Assembly: GCA_964455635.1 (NCBI GenBank)
Contig: CAYVWX010000057.1
Location: forward strand, 1-14,805
Reading direction: 5' to 3'
DNA length: 14,805 nucleotides
DNA from: B16-G9 sp964455635
GTDB lineage: Bacteria; Bacteroidota; Bacteroidia; Bacteroidales; F082
Position numbers and translations under genes: made by a program. The notes beneath the pieces were generated by a model. That model had not been told where the DNA came from. It ran no database searches and saw nothing but the letters and a program-made list of their open reading frames with translations. Of the stretch, positions 1 to 6,235 are shown piece after piece. The stretch's first letter is position 1. The number at the start of each line of letters is the position of its first letter.

Positions 1-61
1 TTTCCACCAATGCCCAACCAATGCTGTTAGTACCTAAATCCAGCCCCAAAATTCGTTTCAT
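1..61 (-). CDS. cas9: Cas9 endonuclease, N-terminal 20 codons (truncated by window edge)
   Basis: Reading the minus strand from the ATG at 61-59 gives a protein beginning MKRILGLDLGTNSIGWA. This is the RuvC-I motif of Cas9, with the catalytic Asp at residue 8 (LGLDLGTNSIGWA). Cas9 is the RNA-guided DNA nuclease of type II CRISPR systems; RuvC cuts the non-target strand. Only about 20 residues are visible, so the subtype cannot be read from the protein. A short MKRILGLDLG start and the adjacent tracrRNA-like locus fit the Bacteroidota II-C group (inference). The rest of the gene, and any cas1, cas2 and CRISPR array, would lie to the left of the window. RuvC-like folds occur elsewhere, but the DLGTNSIGWA string is essentially diagnostic of Cas9. 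Confidence 0.9.
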   Translation of the reverse strand, partial: MKRILGLDLGTNSIGWALVE

Positions 62-111
62 AGTAATTGTATTTAAAGTTGTGATTTTAAAGTCAATAAA
101 AATAGTTAATG

Positions 112-144
112 TTTTGGAGAAATCAAAAGAAAATAGTATGTTTG
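112..144 (+). promoter_or_regulatory. Predicted promoter of the tracrRNA-like RNA
   Basis: TTTTG at 112-116 and TATGTTTG at 137-144 match the Bacteroidota -33 (TTTG) and -7 (TAnnTTTG) elements, separated by 20 nt. Transcription would start at about 149-151, immediately before the anti-repeat-like sequence. This is a motif match only; the start site has not been mapped. Confidence 0.65.
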
Positions 145-149
145 CCTAA

Positions 150-230
150 CAAATTGAAAGTAATTCACAATAAGGATTATTCCGTTGTGAAAACATTTAA
201 AGCGGTAGGTTAATTCTTATCGCTTTTTTT
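150..230 (+). ncRNA. Probable tracrRNA of a type II CRISPR-Cas system
   Basis: This is an intergenic RNA of about 80 nt, transcribed away from cas9. It has the order of parts expected of a type II-C tracrRNA. An anti-repeat candidate (AAATTGAAAGTAATTCACAA, 151-170) is followed by AAGGATTATTCCGTTGTG (172-189), which resembles the ACAATAAGG... nexus found beside II-C anti-repeats. A linker AAAACATTTAA and a terminator stem (199-226, T run to 230) follow. A Bacteroidota promoter sits just upstream and cas9 begins 89 bp away on the opposite strand. tracrRNA pairs with the crRNA repeat and licenses Cas9 loading and crRNA maturation. The predicted CRISPR repeat should therefore begin close to GTTGTGAATTACTTTCAATT. 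No array is in the window, so pairing cannot be tested here. An unrelated small RNA is possible but less likely. Confidence 0.8.
199..230 (+). terminator. Rho-independent terminator of the tracrRNA-like RNA
   Basis: AAAGCGGTAGG (199-209) pairs with CTTATCGCTTT (216-226) using two G-U wobbles, with a 6-nt loop TTAATT (210-215 region), and runs into seven T residues (224-230). This fixes the 3' end of the RNA at about 227-230. Confidence 0.85.
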
Positions 231-315
231 AATGTTTTGTATTCGCTATTTATTCTTGTTAGGCTTCTGAAAGATTGGTAACTTAACAGGATGCCTTTTA
301 GGTGAGTGCAGATAT

Positions 316-348
316 AGTGGGGGTGCGTCTTTAAGTCGCATCCCCACT
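316..348. repeat. REP-like 33-bp palindrome, copy 1
   Basis: The left arm AGTGGGGGTGCG pairs with CGCATCCCCACT around a short TTTAA-containing loop. One G-T wobble and one T-T mismatch occur near the loop. It is 30/33 identical to copy 2 at 515-547. Both copies are followed at short distance by TGCGGTCT (356-363 here). The shape and duplication in non-coding DNA resemble REP elements mobilised by RAYT-type transposases. A terminator role is an alternative, since a run of T follows on the plus strand at 363-368. Confidence 0.7.
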
Positions 349-514
349 TAGCTTAATGCGGTCTTTTTTAACCGTGTTTCCACATTAAATGAAAATGGCT
401 GGAAATTAAAAAAGAAGACTATAATATTATAATGTGGTAATAATATGGGTTTCAAGCTTTTTTAAAAAGAAAAGATAATTTTCTTAGTTACAGAAAGTCT
501 TTCGGGGAAGAAGT

Positions 515-547
515 AGTGGGGGTGCGACTTTAAGTCGCGCCCCCACT
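515..547. repeat. REP-like 33-bp palindrome, copy 2
   Basis: AGTGGGGGTGCGACTT (515-530) pairs with AAGTCGCGCCCCCACT (532-547), leaving a nearly uninterrupted 16-bp stem with one T-G wobble. It lies 27 bp beyond the stop codon of the minus-strand spt gene, but no T run follows on the minus strand, so a classical terminator is not supported. TGCGGTCT follows at 550-557, as it does after copy 1. Confidence 0.7.
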
Positions 548-574
548 CGTGCGGTCTCTTCTTATAGCCTCTAC

Positions 575-1762
575 CTATTTAAAAACACCAATTTGTTTTC
601 CGGTGTTATAAATTTTTTCGATGGTGTATTCAATCTGATCTTTTGTGTGGGTTGCCATTAGCGAGAAACGTAACAGCGATTGTTCGGGCGGTACTGCCGG
701 CGAAATAACCGGGTTAACAAAAATACCCTGGTCCAGCAACATTTTTGTTAATATAAAAGTTTTTTCGTTGTCGCGAATGTAAACCGGAATAATAGGAGTT
801 TCCGATTTTCCAATGTCGATGCCGTAATGGTTAAACAGTTTAATCGACAGTTCGGTATTTTCCCAAAGGTGGTTTACAATTTCGGGTGATTCGTCAACCA
901 CATCAAGGGCGGCAATTACCGAAGCTGTTGCCGCCGGGGGCAGGCTGGCACTAAAAATAAAGCTGCGGGCGGTATGGCGTAAAAAATCGATAACTTCTTT
1001 TGAACCGGCAATAAATCCGCCTACCGTTGCCAGTGCCTTGCTAAAAGTGCCGGTAATAAGTTCAACATCATCGGTTGCGTTAAAATGGTTTACAGTCCCT
1101 CTGCCGTTTTTTCCTAAAACACCCAAGCCGTGAGCATCGTCCACCATAATGGAGGCGTCATATTTTTTAGCCAGTTCAACTACTTTGTCAAGTTTGGCTA
1201 TATCGCCTTCCATGCTGAAAATGCCATCCATAATAATAAGCTTAAGGTCATAATCGGTTTGTTTGGCAAGCACCTTTTCCAGCGATTCCATGTTGTTGTG
1301 CTTGTACTTATAAACCTTGCCGAAAGCCAAACGGGTTCCGTCGATTAATGAGGCGTGGTCCTGCTCGTCAATAATAATACAATCTTTGCGTCCCACAACA
1401 CCGCCAATGGCACCTAAATTGGTTTGAAATCCGGTTGAAAAGGTAATGGTGTCTTCTTTTCCCACAAAATCAGCCAATTTTTTTTCCAGTTCCAAATGTA
1501 TATCCAACGTACCGTTTAAAAACCTTGACCCGGCAGTCCCCGATCCATATTTCTTTATGGCGGCAATGGCAGCTTCTTTAATTTTAGGGTGACTGGTCAA
1601 ACCCAGATAGTTGTTCGACCCGAACATCAATACTTTTTTTCCGTTAATAACAACCTCTTTATCCTGACCCGACTGAAGAACCCTGAAGTAGGGATATAGC
1701 CCTAAATCTTTTACTCTTTGAGGCTCAGTAAATTTGACGGCTCTTTTTTGAAGTTCTGACAT
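575..1762 (-). CDS. spt: Serine palmitoyltransferase (alpha-oxoamine synthase family)
   Basis: This 395-residue cytosolic PLP enzyme is predicted to condense L-serine with a fatty acyl thioester to 3-ketosphinganine, the first committed step of sphingolipid synthesis. It has the fold-type I layout: the glycine-rich GSGTAGSRFLNG near residues 73-84, PLP-stacking His136 in DEQDHASLIDG, Asp/His in VDDAHGLG (207-214), and the Schiff-base Lys242 in TGTFSKALA. The C-terminal motif PAVPPEQSLLRFSLMATHT (355-373) is typical of SPT rather than BioF or Kbl. The start MSELQKR at 1762 is preferred over an in-frame ATG at 1798, because the extension MFVKIFINTTIN is not family-like and 395 residues is the usual length. 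A TATTTTTG box on the minus strand (1831-1824) is a candidate -7 element. AONS or KBL activity is the alternative. Confidence 0.85.
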   Translation of the reverse strand: MSELQKRAVKFTEPQRVKDLGLYPYFRVLQSGQDKEVVINGKKVLMFGSNNYLGLTSHPKIKEAAIAAIKKYGSGTAGSRFLNGTLDIHLELEKKLADFVGKEDTITFSTGFQTNLGAIGGVVGRKDCIIIDEQDHASLIDGTRLAFGKVYKYKHNNMESLEKVLAKQTDYDLKLIIMDGIFSMEGDIAKLDKVVELAKKYDASIMVDDAHGLGVLGKNGRGTVNHFNATDDVELITGTFSKALATVGGFIAGSKEVIDFLRHTARSFIFSASLPPAATASVIAALDVVDESPEIVNHLWENTELSIKLFNHYGIDIGKSETPIIPVYIRDNEKTFILTKMLLDQGIFVNPVISPAVPPEQSLLRFSLMATHTKDQIEYTIEKIYNTGKQIGVFK

Positions 1763-1823
1763 GTTAATAGTTGTGTTAATGAATATTTTTACAAACAAAG
1801 AATTTTACTTACTACAAGAACTC

Positions 1824-1831
1824 CAAAAATA
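1824..1831 (-). promoter_or_regulatory. Candidate -7 element of spt
   Basis: On the minus strand this reads TATTTTTG, a full match to TAnnTTTG, 62 bp upstream of the chosen spt start. No clear -33 TTTG is visible at the usual distance, so support is moderate. It lies back-to-back with the promoter of the divergent acyltransferase gene. Confidence 0.4.
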
Positions 1832-1838
1832 GGTATTA

Positions 1839-1869
1839 TTTTGATTGTATTAAGAATTCATTAAATTTG
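1839..1869 (+). promoter_or_regulatory. Predicted promoter of the GNAT acyltransferase gene
   Basis: TTTTG (1839-1843) and TAAATTTG (1862-1869) match the Bacteroidota -33 and -7 elements with 18 nt between them. The upstream in-frame TTG at 1867 lies inside the -7 box, which supports translation from the ATG at 1894. Confidence 0.55.
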
Positions 1870-1893
1870 GCATTTGTTAATAAAATCAAAATC

Positions 1894-3018
1894 ATGATTA
1901 CAGTAAAAAAAGTTGAATCTAAAAAGGCATTAAATCAGTTCATTGATTTTCCTTACAGGCATTATGCCGGGGATGAAAAATATGTTCCCGAGTTGCGGAT
2001 TATGACCAAAGAAACGTTGGATAAAAAGAAAAATCCTTTTTTTAAGCACGGAGATGCCGACTATTTTTTAGCTTTCAACGATAAGAATGAGGTGGTTGGA
2101 CGTATTGCGGCCGTTACCAATCAGGCTTATGTTGACCACTGGAAAGAAAATTGGGGATTTTTTGGCTTTTTTGAAGCCATTGATAGCAAGGAAGTAACCA
2201 AAGCCCTTGTGGATACTGCTGTTGCATGGCTTAAAGAAAAGGGTGTTGAGGGAATGTACGGGCCCATGAACCCCTCAACCAACGACCCCTGCGGTATGTT
2301 AATCGAAGGTTTCGACACCCCTCCGTTTGTAATGATGACTCACAACAAAAAGTATTACGATAATTTATTGCTGGATTACGGCCTCGAAAAAAGAATGGAT
2401 TTGCTTGCCTGGTATTTACGGGAAACTAAAATTCCGGAGCGGATGCTTACCCTGAGTGCCAAAATAGAAGAGAGACTTAAGTCGCAGGGAATCATTATAC
2501 GGCAAGTTGATTTTAAAAACATGAAAGATGAAATTCCCAAGATACGGCATATCTATAATGAAGCCTGGAAAGATAACTGGGGTTTTATTCCTATGACGGA
2601 GGATGAATTTATGGCACTGGCCAAAGAGTTAAAAATGATAACCACGCCCGATTTGGTTTTTATGGTGGAAGATAACGGAAAGCCTGTTGCTTTTTCGGCC
2701 ACCATACCCAATATTAACGAAATATTTATTAAAATACGAAACGGGAAACTTTTTCCTTTTAACTTTTTAAAACTGATCAATTTTAAGAAAAAGGTTAAAA
2801 GTGTCAGGGTTCTTACCTTGGGGATTCTCGAAAACTATCGTAAAACCGGTATTGATGCCTGCATGTATGCTAAAACATTTCATAACGGTACAAAACGTGG
2901 CTATCACATGGGTGAGGCCAGTTGGATATTGGAAAACAACACCATGATGAACAGGGCTTTAATAAATATTAATGCCGAACTTTATAAAAAATACCGAATC
3001 TATCAGTATAAATTTTAG
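1894..3018 (+). CDS. GNAT-fold acyltransferase, candidate sphingolipid N-acyltransferase
   Basis: This is a soluble 374-residue protein with no signal peptide. It belongs to the long GNAT-like family often annotated as hypothetical or N-acetyltransferase in Bacteroidota. Visible features are an N-terminal VKKVESKKALNQFIDFPYRHYAGDEKYVP, a GPMNPSTNDPCGMLIEGFDTPP segment (123-144), and a C-terminal GNAT-like core LTLGILENYRKTGIDACMY (307-325) followed by GYHMGEASWILENNTMMN. Known biology: the bacterial ceramide synthase bCerS of Caulobacter is a GNAT-type protein encoded near spt. The divergent position next to spt therefore suggests acylation of a sphingoid base (inference). The start at 1894 (MITVKK) is chosen because the earlier TTG falls in the promoter. 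Its stop overlaps the convergent DUF4837 gene by 4 bp. An acetyltransferase with another substrate remains possible. Confidence 0.7.
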   Translation: MITVKKVESKKALNQFIDFPYRHYAGDEKYVPELRIMTKETLDKKKNPFFKHGDADYFLAFNDKNEVVGRIAAVTNQAYVDHWKENWGFFGFFEAIDSKEVTKALVDTAVAWLKEKGVEGMYGPMNPSTNDPCGMLIEGFDTPPFVMMTHNKKYYDNLLLDYGLEKRMDLLAWYLRETKIPERMLTLSAKIEERLKSQGIIIRQVDFKNMKDEIPKIRHIYNEAWKDNWGFIPMTEDEFMALAKELKMITTPDLVFMVEDNGKPVAFSATIPNINEIFIKIRNGKLFPFNFLKLINFKKKVKSVRVLTLGILENYRKTGIDACMYAKTFHNGTKRGYHMGEASWILENNTMMNRALININAELYKKYRIYQYKF

Positions 3019-4049
3019 CGTTTAGGTATTTGCTGATTTTTTGTTTTATAAGCTTTTGTAGAATACAACAAAGCTTCCACCTGCCGCAATAAATTACGCT
3101 TGTTTTTATTGGGTTTGTAAACATAACCAAACAGGGTGGTAAGCTCTTTTGTTACCGGATTGATAAAGGTATATGCCACAAAAGGCCCGGCCATAAAATC
3201 GTGTTCAACCCGCCACATACCCCGTGTTTCTGTAGTAAAAGGAACAAAAAAATCGGAAACAGGTTTGGTTACCGGAGGCACATAAGTGGTGTCGAGCGAC
3301 ATATATGATCCGTCGGTAGGGCCGGGGATATAATTTTTCATAAACAACATAATGCGTGAAGCTATGCTGGCATTGGAAAACTGAATGGTATCTTTGTAAG
3401 GTACCGAAATAGCAATTATTCCCAAATTATATTTATTGGCATCACGTTTTAGCCACATAAAACCCGCTTCGCTTTTGGCCACATAAAAGCCCTCCGGAAG
3501 CACGGTTCTTAAATGAAATTTATTGGCAAATTTTTGCATTACTTTTATGTCGGAGGCAGCATTAAAAACGTTCATAATGCGCTGGCGCTCAACTTTGTTT
3601 AACCCTTTTATAATTTGAGGGCTGTATTGGGCAAAAGCTTTCTCAAATGCTTTGTTCGAGGGTGCCGTTAAAGTAAAAATTACCTGAGGTTTTGCCCATT
3701 TATTGTCGGTACGGGTAAGCTTAACACTTTTATATTTTTTATTGATGTTGACAAAAATCAGGCTGTGATGCTTTTGAAAAAGATCGCTCAACGACGAACC
3801 GGTTATGTGGGCAAGTTTAAACAGGCTCTCTTGCTGAGGTAAGCCGTACTGGTCGGCTTCAAGGTATTTTTTAAGGGTTTTACCAACGGTTCCCGTCCAT
3901 TGATTTTCGTCCTGAATTACCACCAAAACTTCGGAAGTGTTTCCAATGGAACGGGGTAATCTTGATTTTGTGTTATTCTCGGTGCAGGAGCTGAACAGGA
4001 ATATTATGGCTAAAAACGACAATATTCCTATATTTTTAGATGTAATCAT
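3015..4049 (-). CDS. DUF4837 family lipoprotein
   Basis: This 344-residue protein begins with a short charged N-terminus, a hydrophobic segment (8-19) and a lipobox LFSSC. Cys22 is the predicted lipidation site, so it should be an exported envelope lipoprotein. LPRSIGNTSEVLVVIQDENQW (31-51) and the later DFFVPFTTETRGMWRVEHDFMAGPFVAYTF segment match the DUF4837 family of Bacteroidota, whose function is unknown. It starts 53 bp after the stop of the MltD-like gene on the same strand, so the two are probably co-transcribed. A CAAAAATA (TATTTTTG on the minus strand) at 4089-4096 could give it a promoter of its own. Its 3' end overlaps the convergent acyltransferase gene by 4 bp, with no room for a terminator hairpin between them. 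Confidence 0.8.
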   Translation of the reverse strand: MITSKNIGILSFLAIIFLFSSCTENNTKSRLPRSIGNTSEVLVVIQDENQWTGTVGKTLKKYLEADQYGLPQQESLFKLAHITGSSLSDLFQKHHSLIFVNINKKYKSVKLTRTDNKWAKPQVIFTLTAPSNKAFEKAFAQYSPQIIKGLNKVERQRIMNVFNAASDIKVMQKFANKFHLRTVLPEGFYVAKSEAGFMWLKRDANKYNLGIIAISVPYKDTIQFSNASIASRIMLFMKNYIPGPTDGSYMSLDTTYVPPVTKPVSDFFVPFTTETRGMWRVEHDFMAGPFVAYTFINPVTKELTTLFGYVYKPNKNKRNLLRQVEALLYSTKAYKTKNQQIPKR

Positions 4050-4102
4050 GGCATAAAAGTATTAAAAATACAATTGGAAAATACGCTACAAAAATACTGC
4101 CA

Positions 4103-5776
4103 TTAACTAATAACGGCGATTTTAATTTTTTGTCCCGGTTTTAACCGGTGGGTATTGGTAATTCTGTTAAGCCGTTTAATTTGCTCTACCGTTACCCCGT
4201 CGTATTCTTTGGCTATATCCCATAAGGTATCTCCCTTTTGAACCACATGGTACATATATTTTCCTTTTTTAAGGGTTGTTTTACTTTTGCTAACCGGTTT
4301 ATAAACATATAGCCGTTGTCCGGGATGGATGGTGTTGCTGTGTAACCCGTTCCACTCTTTTAAATCAATTACCGAGCAGTGATATTTTTTGGCAATTAAC
4401 CCCAGGTTTTCACCATTTTTTACATAGTAATACGATTTGTTTTTTGACCGTTTAACAGGTGCTTTGTGCGCATACGATTTGCCCTGTTTTCCGGCATAGC
4501 CAAAAAGCACCAGTTTTTGCCCCGGATATATGGTGTTGTTTCTTAAATGGTTCCATCGTTTAATCTGGCTTACATATACATGATATTTTTTGGCAATAAG
4601 GCCCAGGCTTTCGCCACTTCGCACGATATGAATATTTCGGTTGCCGGCTTTTTTTACGGCTGCCATCAATTTATCGTGCTCTATACCTCTAACGGTTTTA
4701 TACATGTAAAGCGAATCTTCGTTATTGATAAAATCGGCGGTATAGCGGCGTGGCAAACGCAAAATATATTGTTTGCCGTTTACTGCGGGGATGATGTTTT
4801 TTTTGTATTGAGGATTTAAAAATTTAATTTGTTCCATGGGGATGTGCAACATTTCGTGGAGTTGGTCAAACGCCAGCACATCACTAACATGAACCGTATC
4901 GATATCGTAAAAAAACATATTTGGACGCATGGGGTACAAATGATGCTCGGCAGGATAATTCATAATATAAGCAACGGCAATAAAGGCCGGCACATAACCT
5001 CTGGTTTCTCTCGGTAAAAAAGGCCATACAGCCCAATAATTTTTAACACCTCCTGAACGGCGAAGGGCACGGTTTACATTACCGGCTCCCGAATTATAAG
5101 CAGCCATTGCCAGCGACCAGTCACCGTAAATATCATACAAATCCTGCAGGTGCTCGCAGGCAGCTACCGTCGATTTATAAGGATCGTAACGGTCGTCAAC
5201 CATGGAAGTAACTTTAAGTCCATATACTTTTCCGGTTCCATACATAAATTGCCATAATCCTTTGGCCCCTTTGTTTGAACCTGCATGCGGATTTAATGCC
5301 GACTCAACAACCGCAAGATATTTTAATTCCAACGGCATGTCGTACCTGTCAAGTATTTCTTCAATCATTGGAAAATATATCTCCGACAGGCCCAATACCT
5401 TTTCGGTAAGCAATCGGCGTTTGTTGGCGTAAAGATTTATAAACGATTTAACCTCTTTGTTATAAGTAAGCTCGATGGGGGTTTGCGCATTTAATATGGC
5501 AAGGCGTTTTTTTATCACCGAGTCGGGAACAGTGGGAGCAGCATCAGGTTTAGAGCCTGCCTTTTGAAACCGTGTACTGTCGAGCGTAAAGTAGCGTTTG
5601 CCGTATATTTTTATAAAAGCTAAACTGTCGAGCGTTTTTACAACGGGTGAATCTTCAATTAAAAAACGGCCTGTAGCATGAGACGACCCGGAAGTGTCGT
5701 TTTTTTGTTGAGCCTCAATAACAACGGCTGAAAATAAAATTAAAAAGAGTAAGGTTATTTTGAATTTATGATGCAT
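4103..5776 (-). CDS. MltD-like lytic transglycosylase with three LysM domains
   Basis: This 557-residue exported enzyme is predicted to cleave peptidoglycan glycan strands, forming 1,6-anhydroMurNAc ends in the periplasm. It has a signal peptide (residues 1-22, ending VIEAQ) and an SLT/GH23 domain (about 135-270) with catalytic Glu158 in YLAVVESALNP. The family motifs GAKGLWQFMYGTGKVYGL, YDPYKSTVAACEHL and AMAAYNSGAGNVNRA are present. Three LysM domains follow at about 382-425, 449-493 and 508-553, each with a GESLGLIA / GENLGLIA / GDTLWDIA start and an xxPGQ(K/R)L end. LysM domains anchor such enzymes to peptidoglycan. There is no lipobox, unlike E. coli MltD. A minus-strand TATTTTTG at 5801-5794 is a candidate -7 box, with a leader of only about 12 nt. 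It is probably the first gene of an operon with the DUF4837 lipoprotein. Confidence 0.9.
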   Translation of the reverse strand: MHHKFKITLLFLILFSAVVIEAQQKNDTSGSSHATGRFLIEDSPVVKTLDSLAFIKIYGKRYFTLDSTRFQKAGSKPDAAPTVPDSVIKKRLAILNAQTPIELTYNKEVKSFINLYANKRRLLTEKVLGLSEIYFPMIEEILDRYDMPLELKYLAVVESALNPHAGSNKGAKGLWQFMYGTGKVYGLKVTSMVDDRYDPYKSTVAACEHLQDLYDIYGDWSLAMAAYNSGAGNVNRALRRSGGVKNYWAVWPFLPRETRGYVPAFIAVAYIMNYPAEHHLYPMRPNMFFYDIDTVHVSDVLAFDQLHEMLHIPMEQIKFLNPQYKKNIIPAVNGKQYILRLPRRYTADFINNEDSLYMYKTVRGIEHDKLMAAVKKAGNRNIHIVRSGESLGLIAKKYHVYVSQIKRWNHLRNNTIYPGQKLVLFGYAGKQGKSYAHKAPVKRSKNKSYYYVKNGENLGLIAKKYHCSVIDLKEWNGLHSNTIHPGQRLYVYKPVSKSKTTLKKGKYMYHVVQKGDTLWDIAKEYDGVTVEQIKRLNRITNTHRLKPGQKIKIAVIS

Positions 5777-5920
5777 ACAGATTGAATTTTCGGCAAAAAT
5801 ACAATATTCAAACCGCTAAAGTATAAGTGCTGTTAATATTAATAAACGAAAAAAAGTTAAAAACTCTTAAGTGGCTTTACTACACGACTAAATTGATGTA
5901 AGAATGAATTGGGTGTTTAA

Positions 5921-6024
5921 TGGTTCAGAGGTTCAAAAGCTCAAAGGATTAGAAAATCAGGGGGACAAAAGATCAGAGGATCAGAGGATGAAGGGTTCAG
6001 AGGTTCAATGTAGTTCAATGGTTA
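5921..6024. repeat. Degenerate TTCA/GATCAGAG short-repeat tract
   Basis: This low-complexity stretch is built from variants of GGTTCA, GCTCAAAGG and GATCAGAGG. The 14-mer GGTTCAGAGGTTCA occurs twice, at 5922-5935 and 5994-6007. It is not coding. Confidence 0.6.
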
Positions 6025-6033
6025 ATCGAGTAA

Positions 6034-6235
6034 CGGGTTCATTATATCATTGTATAATTATTTAGCGAATAACGGGTTCATTATATCATTGTACCATTAA
6101 ATCATTATACCATTATTCAGCGAGTAGCGGGTTCATTATATCATTGTACAATTAAATCATTGTATCATAATTCAGCGAGTATCGGGTTCATTATATCATT
6201 GTACCATTAAATCATTGTACCATTGTCAATGGGTG
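6034..6235. repeat. 55-bp tandem repeat array (about four units)
   Basis: Units start with CGGGTTCATTATATCATTGT at 6034, 6073, 6128 and 6183. Units 2 and 3 are exactly 55 bp. Unit 1 is 39 bp because it lacks one of the two internal 16-bp subrepeats (TCATTGTACCATTAAA-like). Unit 4 ends at the stop codon of the large T9SS gene. There are no unique spacers, so it is not a CRISPR array. Confidence 0.85.

Larger units (their letters stand above)
231..574. other. Intergenic region between the tracrRNA-like locus and spt; no gene seen
   Basis: No credible coding sequence is present on either strand. The region holds two copies of a 33-bp palindrome (listed separately) and an 8-bp inverted repeat, CCACATTA (380-387) / TAATGTGG (430-437), around an AT-rich stretch. 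The rest is low-complexity AT-rich DNA. Confidence 0.7.
5777..6235. other. Gene-free repeat-rich intergenic region
   Basis: No coding sequence is supported. The part nearest the MltD-like gene (5777-5920) is AT-rich and should hold its promoter (CAAAAATA at 5794-5801). The remainder is degenerate TTCA-rich repeats and a 55-bp tandem array that reaches the stop codon of the large T9SS gene. Confidence 0.7.

Noticed and set aside
380..437. 8-bp inverted repeat CCACATTA / TAATGTGG
   Set aside because: The arms are short, 42 bp apart, in AT-rich DNA, with no target duplication or transposase nearby; it could be chance.
515..547. Palindrome copy 2 as the terminator of spt
   Set aside because: It lies at the right distance, but no T run follows it on the minus strand, and the same palindrome occurs at 316-348 away from any gene end.
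1763..1798. Longer N-terminus for serine palmitoyltransferase (start at 1798)
   Set aside because: The added residues MFVKIFINTTIN are not family-like, and the shorter form matches the normal family length.
6034..6235. Possible CRISPR array
   Set aside because: The whole 55-bp unit is repeated with no unique spacers, and it resembles neither the predicted tracrRNA-matching repeat nor a typical spacer layout.
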